Positions 1 through 12,864 of a stretch of 64,000 nt of DNA are shown here, in pieces. Under the pieces are notes generated by a model. It searched no databases. It was not told where the DNA came from and was given only the letters and a program-made list of their open reading frames with translations. Position 1 is the stretch's first letter. Each line of letters starts with the position of its first letter. Position numbers and translations under genes: made by a program. Source of the stretch: Myxococcus sp. RHSTA-1-4 (lineage in GTDB: Bacteria; Myxococcota; Myxococcia; Myxococcales; Myxococcaceae); contig NZ_JAIQDG010000007.1 of assembly GCF_020037125.1 (NCBI RefSeq), forward strand, positions 1-64,000. Reading direction: 5' to 3'.

Positions 1-369
1 GCCCGAGGCGCCTGTCTCCGACAGAGTGGTGCCGGGTCATGGGCCCCGAAAAAGCGGCGCACTCTCAACGCACGCCGTGTCCCCGTCCCCATGCGCGTCC
101 CAGCAATGCGAGCGCCTGGCCGTGTCACCTGGCCGTCGCGCCGCATGGCCTTCGAGTGACAAATGCCAGGGGGCTCGATGGAGGGATGCGCGGGTCGAGC
201 GCCTGGGCTCCCGGGCGGCCGCGAACGCGGCGGGACATCCATCCTGGTCCGTGCAACGCGAGGGCCTTCATCGAGGACCGCCTCGTTCGCGCCTTCTCCG
301 ATGCACCGCCATGGCCCAGGCACCGCCAGGCGGCGCCCCACCTCGTGCGAACCCCTACCGCGCTACGAA
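1..369. other. left-edge region without a supported gene
   Basis: This stretch lies downstream of the minus-strand gene that ends at 370. Open frames cross it on the plus strand, but their translations are Arg/Pro/Gly-rich, as expected for shadow frames in GC-rich DNA, and none has a convincing ribosome site or domain. I see no RNA gene and no strong terminator hairpin. Confidence 0.5.
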
Positions 370-1269
370 TCAGGCCACCTGGGGCGGCGGGGTGCCGGGA
401 GGGAGGATTTCACTGCCGTAGGTCACCTCCCAGTCCGGGTGACCGAAGGTGTAGAGGTCCCCACCCAGGCGCGGGTCCAGCCCCAGGGGACCGAGGTCCT
501 CGGGGTTCGGCGCGCCGCGGAGGTCCGACAGGGGACCGACGCCGAAGTAGCGCCCCAGGTCCCAGTCCGTGTCGTGGGCCATGGCGATGCGGCTCGCGAC
601 GCCGGGGTACTCGCCGGTCGGGAGGATGTTCGGGCCATTTCCCGCGGTGCCGCCGAAGGGGTCGAACTTCATCCACCACTCGGCGGGAATCTGTCCGCCC
701 GTGCGGGCGCTGGCGGCCTCGGCCCAGGCGACGTGCGACGGCGAGCCGTAGTAGCCCTTGGCCTTGGACCACTCCTCGAGCGACGAGTAGCCCGCCTCTC
801 TCATGGCCGCCCCGTAGGTGTGGGTGTCGTCCGCGAGCTTCTCGGCCATGGCGCGGTCCAGCTCGGACTGGAGGTTCTCCGGCGCAATCCCGAGGTCCAG
901 CGGCTTCACGCGAATCTCGATGTAGTTGCGGGCCTGGAGGCCAAGCGGGAACACCGTCGTGGTGGTGCCGGTGTCCACGCGCACCGTCAGCTTGCCGTCC
1001 TCACCGGGGCCGGACGTCTGCGCCACGGCCCGCGCATTGCCGGCGGAGAGGGGCTTCCGTGCCGAGGCGGCGGGGGCCGGGGTCTCCAGGGCTACCTGCT
1101 GCCGGGCGCCCGCCTTCTTCGGGGCGTCGAAGCCGTCGGTGGACCCGCTGCCCCGCACCGGGTTGCCGGCGGGCGCCGCCACGTTCTTCTTCTCCGGGGC
1201 CGGCGAGGACTTCACCTCACGCGGAGCGGGGGGCGGCTGGGGCGACGACGTCTTGGAGATCTTCGACAT
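370..1269 (-). CDS. hypothetical protein with a possible PLA2-like His-Asp motif
   Basis: This is a 299-residue protein of unrecognised family. Residues 1-90 are a low-complexity Pro/Ala/Ser/Lys-rich region with no signal peptide or membrane segment. Residues about 92-299 look folded and contain many aromatic residues. A GNGPN loop at residues 210-214 is followed about 18 residues later by AHDTDW (His232-Asp233). This order resembles the calcium loop and HDxxY helix of small phospholipase A2 folds, but the match is by eye only. The start is supported by GGGGAG upstream of ATG at 1269. It stands alone between rnk and the window edge. A secreted effector or toxin role is possible but unproven. 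Confidence 0.7.
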   Translation of the reverse strand: MSKISKTSSPQPPPAPREVKSSPAPEKKNVAAPAGNPVRGSGSTDGFDAPKKAGARQQVALETPAPAASARKPLSAGNARAVAQTSGPGEDGKLTVRVDTGTTTTVFPLGLQARNYIEIRVKPLDLGIAPENLQSELDRAMAEKLADDTHTYGAAMREAGYSSLEEWSKAKGYYGSPSHVAWAEAASARTGGQIPAEWWMKFDPFGGTAGNGPNILPTGEYPGVASRIAMAHDTDWDLGRYFGVGPLSDLRGAPNPEDLGPLGLDPRLGGDLYTFGHPDWEVTYGSEILPPGTPPPQVA

Positions 1270-1431
1270 GGTGGTGACTCCCCTGGCCCGGCGTGCGGTG
1301 GCCAGCGTCCACCGACATTGTCGTGAGAGGTGGGGCGGAAGTTGTCTCGTCGCGTCACCGCCCCGTTGAGGGCGCGCTCGCAGCCCCGCACGAAGGCCCC
1401 CCGCCAGGGCGGCGGGGAGCAGAGGGGGTGG

Positions 1432-1860
1432 TCAGAGGTGGTAGTGGCCCGCGGCCTCGGGCTGGTACGGGACCTCGACGATGCGCAGGCGCTTGCTGCG
1501 GCCGCCCGGCAGGGGCCAGGTGATGGACTGGCCCACCGAGAGGCCGATGAGCGCGCTGCCGATGGGCGCCAGGACGGAGATGCGGCCCTCGTCGCTGCGG
1601 GCGTCGCGCGGGTAGACGAGCGTCACCTGGCGCCGCTCGCCGGTCTGCTCGTCCTCGAAGACGACGGTGCTGTTCATCGTCACCACGTCCGGCGGCACCG
1701 CCTCCGAGGCGACCACCCGGGCGCGGGACAGCTCTCCGTCAAGCATTTCCGCGAGCTCGGCCATGCGGCCCCCTCCCTGGTGGTCGATGACGGAGCGCAG
1801 GCGCTCCAGGTCGGTCTCGGTCACGATGAGGGACTGCGGGAGGGACTGCTCGCTGGTCAT
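1432..1860 (-). CDS. rnk: Rnk-type regulator of nucleoside diphosphate kinase
   Basis: This 142-residue protein has the GreA/GreB C-terminal (FKBP-like) fold after a short N-terminal helical segment, which is the layout and length of Rnk. Visible family features are the DLERLRSVID segment near residue 17, the STVVFEDEQTGE strand region near residue 64, and the SVLAPIGSALIGLSVGQ segment near residue 94. Rnk proteins bind RNA polymerase like Gre factors and affect nucleoside diphosphate kinase levels in Gammaproteobacteria; its role here is inferred. GGGAG lies 8-9 bases before ATG at 1860. A GreA-like transcription factor of another subfamily is the main alternative. Confidence 0.85.
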   Translation of the reverse strand: MTSEQSLPQSLIVTETDLERLRSVIDHQGGGRMAELAEMLDGELSRARVVASEAVPPDVVTMNSTVVFEDEQTGERRQVTLVYPRDARSDEGRISVLAPIGSALIGLSVGQSITWPLPGGRSKRLRIVEVPYQPEAAGHYHL

Positions 1861-1968
1861 GTCACACGGCTCCCATGAAAAAGGTAGGGATAATCCCCAT
1901 TCAACACCTGGGAGCGCGGACTATTCCAGGACCCACCATTCAATCGCCGGGGCGGGCTCGAAATCCCC

Positions 1969-2613
1969 TCACGCGTCGAAGCGGTAGGGAGTCTCGCTGG
2001 CGGAAGCGCGCGTCGAGAACCGCTGACAGAACCTGTTCAGCTCGGAGTAGGGGGCGGTCGGCAAGACCTCCCGGAACTCCAGGTGCGTCACGAGGCAGAA
2101 GAGAGAGACCTCCAGGAAGCTCAGGTCCCGATGCGGCGGGAGTGCGGCGAGCGCGGAGCTCGCGTTCTCGTCCAGCCACGACATCATGTTGCCCAGGGAC
2201 GTACGCATCTTGGCGTGGTGAGCGCTGCTGTCGCCGGCTCCGCCCACCCTGGACATGATCAGCGCGACTTCCGTCGACATGGCCTGAAGGACGAGCTCCT
2301 GCGCATTGGCAAGCACCGGCTGGTCGAGGTCCTCCGGCCATACCACCCGGGGCCTGGGGCTCGACTGCCGCCACAGCTCGCGGCAGACATTGAGCGCACC
2401 GAACCAGGTACCTCGGGGCGTCCGCAGGCTCGGTATCTTGAGCGCGGGGTTGCCACCGTAGTCCTCCGGATTGGAGGACATGATGTCGCGCAACACCTGG
2501 AACGAGTGGCCGATGCGCATCTCCGAGGCGAAGATGCGCGTGATGCGCGTGAAGTGTGAGCTCGAACGGCCGATGATGACTGGCCGGGTGAGCGCTTCGG
2601 GCGCGGCTGTCAT
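1969..2613 (-). CDS. glutathione S-transferase-like protein
   Basis: This is a 214-residue cytosolic protein. The N-terminal segment, VIIGRSSSHFTRITRIFA at residues 12-29, has the beta-strand/Ser/helix pattern of a GST thioredoxin-fold domain. It is followed by NPALKIPSLRTPRGTW, which resembles the glutathione-binding cis-Pro region. The rest is helical, as in the GST C-terminal domain, and the length is normal for the family. The usual Ser or Cys position is occupied by the SSS run at about residues 17-19. GGAGGAACACGC precedes ATG at 2613. It lies 76 bp downstream of gltD on the same strand but need not share its operon. The substrate is unknown. Confidence 0.7.
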   Translation of the reverse strand: MTAAPEALTRPVIIGRSSSHFTRITRIFASEMRIGHSFQVLRDIMSSNPEDYGGNPALKIPSLRTPRGTWFGALNVCRELWRQSSPRPRVVWPEDLDQPVLANAQELVLQAMSTEVALIMSRVGGAGDSSAHHAKMRTSLGNMMSWLDENASSALAALPPHRDLSFLEVSLFCLVTHLEFREVLPTAPYSELNRFCQRFSTRASASETPYRFDA

Positions 2614-2689
2614 GCGTGTTCCTCCGGAATCGGGGGACTACACGCGGCGACTGTAGGCGTTTTTCGCGCCCGTGGAACAACGGGTGGCT

Positions 2690-4150
2690 TCAGAAGGCAC
2701 AGTCCGCGCCCCGGGAAGGCAGTACAGAACGCTGCCCCGAGAGGTACGTGTCCACGGACTTCGCCGCCTCGCGGCCATCCGACAGCGCCCAGACGATGAG
2801 GCTCGCCCCGCGGCTGGCGTCACCCGCGCAGAACACGCCGTCCGCCGACGTGGCGAAGCGCGCGTCCACCTGCACCGTGCCGCGCGGTGAGAGCTTCACG
2901 CCCAGCTCCTCCGTCAGCCGCCCCGGCTCCGGCCCCGTGAAGCCCATGGCCAGCACCAGCAGGTCCACCTCGAACGTCACCTCGGAGCCGGGCACCTCCA
3001 CCATTCGCGGCAGGCTCACGGGCTCGCGGTTCATCTCCACCCGCACCGCGTGCAGCGCCTGAATCCGCCCGTCGCTCCCGCTCAGCCGCTTCGTCAGCAG
3101 CGCGAAGGCCCGCTCGCCGCCTTCCTCCTGGCTCGTCGAGGTGCGGAACACCACCGGCCACTTCGGCCACGGGTTCCCCGCCGCGCGCACGGCGGGCGGA
3201 GCCGGCATCAGCTCCACCTGGAGCACGCTCTTCGCCCCCTGCCGCAGCGCCGTTCCCAGGCAGTCCGAGCCCGTGTCGCCGCCACCCAGAATCACCACCC
3301 GCCGGCCCGCCGCATCCAGCCGCGCGTCCTTCTGTCCCTCTCCCGCCACCAGCCGGTTCTGGTGCTCCAGGTACTCCATCGCCTGGACCACGCCGGACAG
3401 CTCGCGCCCCGGTACCTCCAGCTCCCTCGGCCGCCGCGCGCCCATGGCCAGCACCAGCGCGTCATGCTTCGAGCGCAGCTCGCGGAAGCTCACGGAGCCG
3501 CCCACGTCCACGCCATTCACGAAGGTGATGCCCTCCGCCTCCATGATGGCCAGCCGCCGGTCCAGCACCGACTTCTCCAGCTTGAAGTCGGGGATGCCGA
3601 AGCGCAGCAGCCCACCGGGCCGCGAGTCCCGCTCGTACACGGTGACGGTGTGCCCGGCCGCGTTGAGCTGCGCCGCCGCCGCCAGCCCCGCGGGCCCCGA
3701 GCCCACCACGCCCACCGTCCGCCCCGTGCGCCGCGCCGGAGGCCGGGGCTTCACCCAGTCCTCCGCGAAGGCCCGCTCGGCGATCTCCTTCTCCATCTGC
3801 TCAATCGTCACCGCGTCCCGGTCGATGGCCAGCACGCATGCCGCCTCGCAGGGCGCGGGGCACAGCCGGCCCGTCATCTCCGGGAAGCCGTTGGTCCGGC
3901 TGAGCAGCTCGTACGCCTCGCGCCAGCGGCCCCGGTACACGGCCTCGTTGAAGTCGGGGATGAGGTTCCCGAGCGGACAGCCCTGGTGGCAGAAGGGCAC
4001 GCCACAGTCCATGCACCGGCCCGCCTGGCGCTTCGCCTCGTCCGGCGCCAGGGGCAGGGCGAACTCCTTCCAGTCCCCGAGCCGCTCCTGCTTGTCCCGC
4101 TTGTGCGCGTGGACGCGGGGCCACTCCATGAATCCCGTCGGCTTTCCCAT
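2690..4150 (-). CDS. gltD: glutamate synthase small subunit
   Basis: This 486-residue protein is the NADPH-dependent beta subunit of glutamate synthase, which passes electrons to GltB. The N-terminal Fe-S region holds CMDCGVPFCHQGCPLGN (about residues 46-62) and CPAPCEAAC (about 97-105). An FAD-binding GSGPAGLAAA follows at about 151 and an NAD(P)H-binding GGGDTGSD at about 290. The C-terminus has the CAGDASRGASLIVWA segment typical of the family. The length is standard. It starts 3 bp after the stop of gltB, so the two are almost certainly co-transcribed and translationally coupled. Confidence 0.97.
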   Translation of the reverse strand: MGKPTGFMEWPRVHAHKRDKQERLGDWKEFALPLAPDEAKRQAGRCMDCGVPFCHQGCPLGNLIPDFNEAVYRGRWREAYELLSRTNGFPEMTGRLCPAPCEAACVLAIDRDAVTIEQMEKEIAERAFAEDWVKPRPPARRTGRTVGVVGSGPAGLAAAAQLNAAGHTVTVYERDSRPGGLLRFGIPDFKLEKSVLDRRLAIMEAEGITFVNGVDVGGSVSFRELRSKHDALVLAMGARRPRELEVPGRELSGVVQAMEYLEHQNRLVAGEGQKDARLDAAGRRVVILGGGDTGSDCLGTALRQGAKSVLQVELMPAPPAVRAAGNPWPKWPVVFRTSTSQEEGGERAFALLTKRLSGSDGRIQALHAVRVEMNREPVSLPRMVEVPGSEVTFEVDLLVLAMGFTGPEPGRLTEELGVKLSPRGTVQVDARFATSADGVFCAGDASRGASLIVWALSDGREAAKSVDTYLSGQRSVLPSRGADCAF

Positions 4151-4153
4151 GGT

Positions 4154-8719
<4,566 letters not shown>

Positions 8720-9058
8720 CAACTTCCCCCTTTCCCGCTGACGCGGGAGGTCATTGTTGTAACGCTAGACGCTAACGCGATGCGTCGGTTCACGTAAAGG
8801 AAGTCACGAGGGAAGGCCGGGTTGTCCGGCCGACCCCAGGGGATGGGTGGCGCGTCTGCCGCCGAGCACTCGCGGCCCGCCACACGGGACTCCGGGGCGG
8901 CGCGAGCGTTGGGGGCTTTACACCTCCCCGGCGCGAGACATTCCGGCGGGTTGGAGGTGGCCGGCCGCGAGCGCTCGGCGGCCTGGGGGCCGGGCCGTGA
9001 AGTTCCTTGTTCCAGGCCACCGCGCTTGCCATGGTCCGCGCGCCGCGAGGAGCGCTGA
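8720..9058. promoter_or_regulatory. divergent intergenic region between gltB and the Nudix gene
   Basis: This 339-bp gap should carry the promoters of gltBD (minus) and the Nudix gene (plus). A small hairpin, CCCGC/GCGGG, lies at 8734-8747 in the expected gltB leader. A locally AT-richer segment at about 8750-8800 contains the near-repeat AACGCTAGACGCTAACG. I cannot assign -35/-10 or operator boxes with confidence, and the small open frames here look like shadows. Confidence 0.4.
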
Positions 9059-9547
9059 ATGCCCTACACCCCCATCATCGGCACGCTGGGTTACGTGATG
9101 TCGCCGGACCGGCAGCGGGTGCTGCTCATCCACCGCAACGCGCGGCCGGACGACGCGCACTATGGGAAGTACAACGGCCTGGGCGGGAAGATGGACCGCG
9201 ACGAGGACGTGGCCGCGTGCATGCGCCGGGAGATTCGCGAGGAGGCCGGCATCGAGTGCGTGGAGATGGTGCTGCGTGGGACTCTCTCCTGGCCCGGCTT
9301 CGGCAAGCACGGCGAGGACTGGCTCGGCTTCATCTTCCGGATTGAGCGCTTCGAGGGCACGCCGCTGGAGCGCAACCCGGAGGGCTCGCTGTCCTGGGTG
9401 CCGGTGACGGAGCTCCCCCGGCTGAACCTGTGGGACGGAGACCGGCACTTCCTGCCGCTGGTGTTCGACGCGGACCCGAGGCCCTTCCACGGCGTCATGC
9501 CCTATGCGGGCGGCCGCGCGCTGAGCTGGTCCTTCACCCGGCTGTAA
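9059..9547 (+). CDS. Nudix hydrolase (MutT-like)
   Basis: This 162-residue protein has a full Nudix box from about residue 41 to 63: GGKMDRDE, then REIREEAGI, fitting the GX5EX7REUXEEXGU pattern that binds metal. The N-terminal strand (GTLGYVMSPDRQRVLLIHR) and the C-terminal NLWDGDRHFLPLVFDAD segment resemble 8-oxo-dGTP diphosphatases of the MTH1/MutT type. These hydrolyse oxidised nucleoside triphosphates to prevent mutation. The exact substrate is not readable from the sequence. GAGGAG lies upstream of ATG 9059. It is a single gene that diverges from gltB. Confidence 0.9.
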   Translation: MPYTPIIGTLGYVMSPDRQRVLLIHRNARPDDAHYGKYNGLGGKMDRDEDVAACMRREIREEAGIECVEMVLRGTLSWPGFGKHGEDWLGFIFRIERFEGTPLERNPEGSLSWVPVTELPRLNLWDGDRHFLPLVFDADPRPFHGVMPYAGGRALSWSFTRL

Positions 9548-9624
9548 GCGCGACGGGAAGAGCGGGCGCCGCGGTGCGTTGACCCCCGGCCCGGCGAGCA
9601 GTATCGGTCGTCCTGGCGAGGGCG

Positions 9625-10860
9625 ATGATGATTCGTAATCTCGATAGGCTTCGCAAGGTCCTCTTCTGGGTCCACCTGGTGGCCGGCGTGGCCGCCGGGC
9701 TCGTCATCGCGCTCATGTCCCTCACGGGCGTGGCGATTGCCTTCGAGGCGCAGGTCCTCGAGTGGGCGGAGCGGGACGCGCGGCACGTCCAGGCGCCCGC
9801 GCCCGATGCGGCCCGGCTTTCCGTGGATGAACTGGTGGCCCGCGTGCGCGCCGCGAGGCCGGAGGCGCAGCCGTCGGGCGTGACGGTGTACCCGGGGCCG
9901 GACGCCGCCGTGCTGGTGAGCCTGGGCCGGGAGGGGCTCGCCTATGTGAATCCCTACACGGGCGAGGTGCGGGAGGGAGGCGCCCGGGGCTGGCGCTCGT
10001 TCTTCGGCTTCATGGAGAACCTGCACCGGTGGCTCGCCGCGCAGGGGGACGGCCGTGCCGTGGGCCGGGCCATCACCGGGGCGGGCAACGCCGCGTTCCT
10101 CTTCCTCGCCGTCTCCGGCCTGTACCTCTGGTGGCCTCGCAAGTGGACGCGGCGCGCGATGCGGCCGTCGCTCTGGTTCCGGCGCGGGCTGAAGGGCAAG
10201 GCGCGGGACTGGAACTGGCACAACGTCATCGGCTTCTGGTCGCTGCCCGTGCTCATCGTGCTGACGGCGTCGGGCATGGTCATCTCGTACAAGTGGGCCT
10301 CGGACCTGGTCTTCACGGTGACGGGCAATCCGCCTCCGGCGACGCAGGGGCCACCGGGGCAGTCGGCGGTGAAGCTTCCCACGCCGCCTCCGCCGGGCAC
10401 CGAGCGCCTCGGGCTCGACGCGCTCTTCGCGGAGGCTTCGAAGGGGACGCCGGCGTGGAAGTCCGTCTCGCTGCGCCTGGGTGGGGGCCAGCGCCCCGGT
10501 GAGCCCCAGGGCGCGCGGGCTTCCCCGGCACCGGAGGCGCTCACCTTCACCGTCCGCGAGCAGGGCGCGTGGCCGCTCTTCGCGTCCACGCAGGTGTCGC
10601 TGAATCCCTTCACCGGCGAGCAGGTGAAGCAGGAGGGCTACGCCGACTACAACAGCGGCCGCAAGCTGCGCACGTGGCTGCGCTTCCTGCACACGGGCGA
10701 GGCACTCGGGTGGCTGGGGCAGCTCGCCGCCGCGGTGGCCTCCCTGGGCGGCGTCTTCCTGGTGTGGACGGGCTTCGCGCTGGCGTGGCGGCGGTTCTTC
10801 CCGCGCCGGCATGCCGCGCCCCGGCCTTCCGCGAGGGCGGAGCCGGGGACGACGGCCTGA
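9625..10860 (+). CDS. PepSY-associated transmembrane protein
   Basis: This 411-residue inner-membrane protein has four clear hydrophobic segments: residues about 13-38, 150-172, 205-228 and 357-383. Between them are two soluble, probably periplasmic, regions. The family is PepSY_TM, often linked to siderophore uptake or periplasmic reduction of iron chelates. Histidines near the membrane segments (WVHLV, NLHRWL, NWHNV, FLHTGE) occur at positions consistent with heme or metal binding, but this is inference. A Pro-rich loop sits at about residues 232-258. GAGGGCG precedes the tandem ATGs at 9625. No TonB receptor lies nearby, so the partner is unknown. Confidence 0.85.
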   Translation: MMIRNLDRLRKVLFWVHLVAGVAAGLVIALMSLTGVAIAFEAQVLEWAERDARHVQAPAPDAARLSVDELVARVRAARPEAQPSGVTVYPGPDAAVLVSLGREGLAYVNPYTGEVREGGARGWRSFFGFMENLHRWLAAQGDGRAVGRAITGAGNAAFLFLAVSGLYLWWPRKWTRRAMRPSLWFRRGLKGKARDWNWHNVIGFWSLPVLIVLTASGMVISYKWASDLVFTVTGNPPPATQGPPGQSAVKLPTPPPPGTERLGLDALFAEASKGTPAWKSVSLRLGGGQRPGEPQGARASPAPEALTFTVREQGAWPLFASTQVSLNPFTGEQVKQEGYADYNSGRKLRTWLRFLHTGEALGWLGQLAAAVASLGGVFLVWTGFALAWRRFFPRRHAAPRPSARAEPGTTA

Positions 10861-10951
10861 CGGGAGGAGCGCGGCCGTGAACGCGTGACGGGGGCAGGCC
10901 GCTTCGCCGTGACAAGGCCCGCTCCCCTGAGCCGCGCGTGGGACTTCCCGG

Positions 10952-12712
10952 TCAGCCCCGGTCCCTGCGCACGATGACCTTGCGGCCGCGCAGCGTCGTC
11001 TCCTTCAGCGCGGCGATGATGCGATTGGCGTCCGGCTCCGGCACCTCCACCAGCGAGAAGCTGTCGCCAATCTGGATGGCGCCGATGCGCGACGAGTCGA
11101 GCCCCGCCTCGCCGGCGATGGCGCCCACCAGGTCCGCCGGGCGCATGCCGGCGCGCCGGCCCGCGCCAATCCACAGGCGGGTGATGTCCCAGGACGGAGG
11201 GCCGCCGCGAGCCTTCGGACCCCGCTCCGGGCGTCCCCGGGGCGCGCCGAACGCGCCGGGCTTGCCGGGGCGCTCGCGGCGCTCCGCGGGCGGGGCGACG
11301 ATGGGAATCTCCTCCTCCTTCTCCTCGCGGCCCTCGTCCTGCGCCTCCTGGAGGAGCTTCACCGCGGCGGCGGCGATGTCCAGCGGGTCGAACTCCGAGG
11401 CCAGGTCCTCCACCACGCCGCGCAGCCGGTCCAGCTCTCCGGCCACCAGCGTCTCGCGCAGCGAGGCGCGCAGCATCTCCTGGCGCTTCTCGCGCAGGTC
11501 CGCCACCGTGGGGACGGTGGACACCTCGATGCGCTGGCCGGTGACGCGCTCGATGTTGCGCAAGAGCCGGTGCTCGCGGGGCTCCACCAGCGTAATCGCC
11601 ACGCCCTCGCGGCCGGCGCGGCCCGTGCGGCCGATGCGGTGCACGTACGCCTCGGGCGCGTTGGGCACGTCGAAGTTCACCACGTGGGACAGCCGGGGGA
11701 TGTCCAGGCCGCGCGCCGCCACGTCCGTGGCCACGAGCAGGTCCGTGCCCTGCGACTTGAGCTGCTTGATGACCCGGTCTCGCTGCTCCTGCGTCATGCC
11801 GCCGTGCAGGGCATGGGCGCGCCAGCCGCGGCCGTTGAGGGAGACGGTGAGGTCATCCACCTCCGTGCGGGTGCGGCAGAAGATGATGGCGGCGGTGGGG
11901 GACTCCACGTCGAGCAGCCGGCCCAGGGTGGCGATCTTGAAGGCGCGCGGGACGACGTAGGCCGTCTGGCGGACGCGGGGCATCTCGCCCTGTTCCACCT
12001 TCTCGCGGGCAATCTTCACGCGCACGGGCTCGTGCAGGTGGCGCTCGGCGATGGCGGCGATGCGCGGGGGCAGGGTGGCGGAGAAGAGCGCCGTCTGCCG
12101 GTCCTCGGGCGTGCCGGAGAGGATGGCCTCCAGGTCATCCGCGAAGCCCATGTCGAGCATCTCGTCGGCCTCGTCCAGCACGACGGTCTGCACGTCGTCG
12201 AGCTGGAGCGTGCCGCGGCGCAGGTGGTCCAGCGCGCGCCCGGGGGTGGCGACGACGACGTCCACGCCGCGCTTGAGCACGCGGAGCTGCTGGCCGATGA
12301 CCTGCCCGCCGTAGATGGGCAGCACGCTGACGCCCATCTTCTGCCCGTAGCGGTGGATGGCCTCGGAGACCTGCATGGCCAGCTCGCGCGTGGGCACGAG
12401 CACCAGCGCGGAGGTGGCATTCGGGCGGCTCTCGCCCGGCGTCAGGTGGTGGAGGAGGGGCAGGGCGAAGGCGGCCGTCTTGCCGGTGCCGGTGGCGGCG
12501 ATGCCGAGCAGGTCCTTCCCCGCGAGCAGCGGCGGGAGGGCCGCTGCCTGGATGGGCGTGGGCTCCTCGTAGCCGAGTGTGGTGAGCGCCTCGACGAGCG
12601 CGGGCTTGAGGCCCAGCGATTCAAAGGTGGCGCGGGGGGATTCTTCGGGAGGAGGGGGGGAGGCTTTCACGGGCCGGGCTTGTATCACCAGCTCCCGCCG
12701 GGTGGGCTCCAA
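10952..12712 (-). CDS. DEAD-box RNA helicase with DbpA-type C-terminal domain
   Basis: This is an RNA helicase of about 586 residues. It shows the Q motif (FESLGLKPAL... PTPIQ), Walker A AATGTGKT, motif II DEADEMLDMGF, motif III SAT and motif VI HRIGRTGR. After a charged Pro/Arg/Gly-rich linker at about 455-505, the last 75 residues form the DbpA/CsdA RNA-binding domain. The layout matches DeaD/CsdA helicases, which remodel structured RNA during ribosome assembly and cold stress. The start is uncertain: TTG at 12712 has no clear ribosome site, while an in-frame GTG at 12688 sits just after GGGAG. The upstream gap is AT-rich, fitting a regulated leader. Confidence 0.93.
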   Translation of the reverse strand: MEPTRRELVIQARPVKASPPPPEESPRATFESLGLKPALVEALTTLGYEEPTPIQAAALPPLLAGKDLLGIAATGTGKTAAFALPLLHHLTPGESRPNATSALVLVPTRELAMQVSEAIHRYGQKMGVSVLPIYGGQVIGQQLRVLKRGVDVVVATPGRALDHLRRGTLQLDDVQTVVLDEADEMLDMGFADDLEAILSGTPEDRQTALFSATLPPRIAAIAERHLHEPVRVKIAREKVEQGEMPRVRQTAYVVPRAFKIATLGRLLDVESPTAAIIFCRTRTEVDDLTVSLNGRGWRAHALHGGMTQEQRDRVIKQLKSQGTDLLVATDVAARGLDIPRLSHVVNFDVPNAPEAYVHRIGRTGRAGREGVAITLVEPREHRLLRNIERVTGQRIEVSTVPTVADLREKRQEMLRASLRETLVAGELDRLRGVVEDLASEFDPLDIAAAAVKLLQEAQDEGREEKEEEIPIVAPPAERRERPGKPGAFGAPRGRPERGPKARGGPPSWDITRLWIGAGRRAGMRPADLVGAIAGEAGLDSSRIGAIQIGDSFSLVEVPEPDANRIIAALKETTLRGRKVIVRRDRG

Positions 12713-12864
12713 GAATGTCGGTTTTGTCCCACATCCGAAAACATTTCGACACGCTTACGTAAAGAACACGTCACGGCCCCCTTGCAGGGTTCCTGCTCGC
12801 CGGAGCGCGCCGGCCGGAGCGCGACGGCCACTTCCGGGAACACCTGTTCATTCGAGGGAACCGT
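12713..12864. promoter_or_regulatory. divergent promoter region, helicase / porin
   Basis: This is a 152-bp gap between divergent genes. Positions about 12720-12770 are clearly AT-richer than their surroundings and contain the perfect palindrome TTACGTAA (12755-12762). It should hold both promoters. No specific boxes can be assigned with confidence. GAGGGAACCGT before 12865 is the ribosome site of the plus-strand gene. Confidence 0.4.

Noticed and set aside
8792-8810. ACGTAAAG..AAGTCACG motif shared with the helicase upstream region (12757-12775)
   Set aside because: Only two loose matches in promoter-like DNA; too short to distinguish from chance without a genome-wide search.
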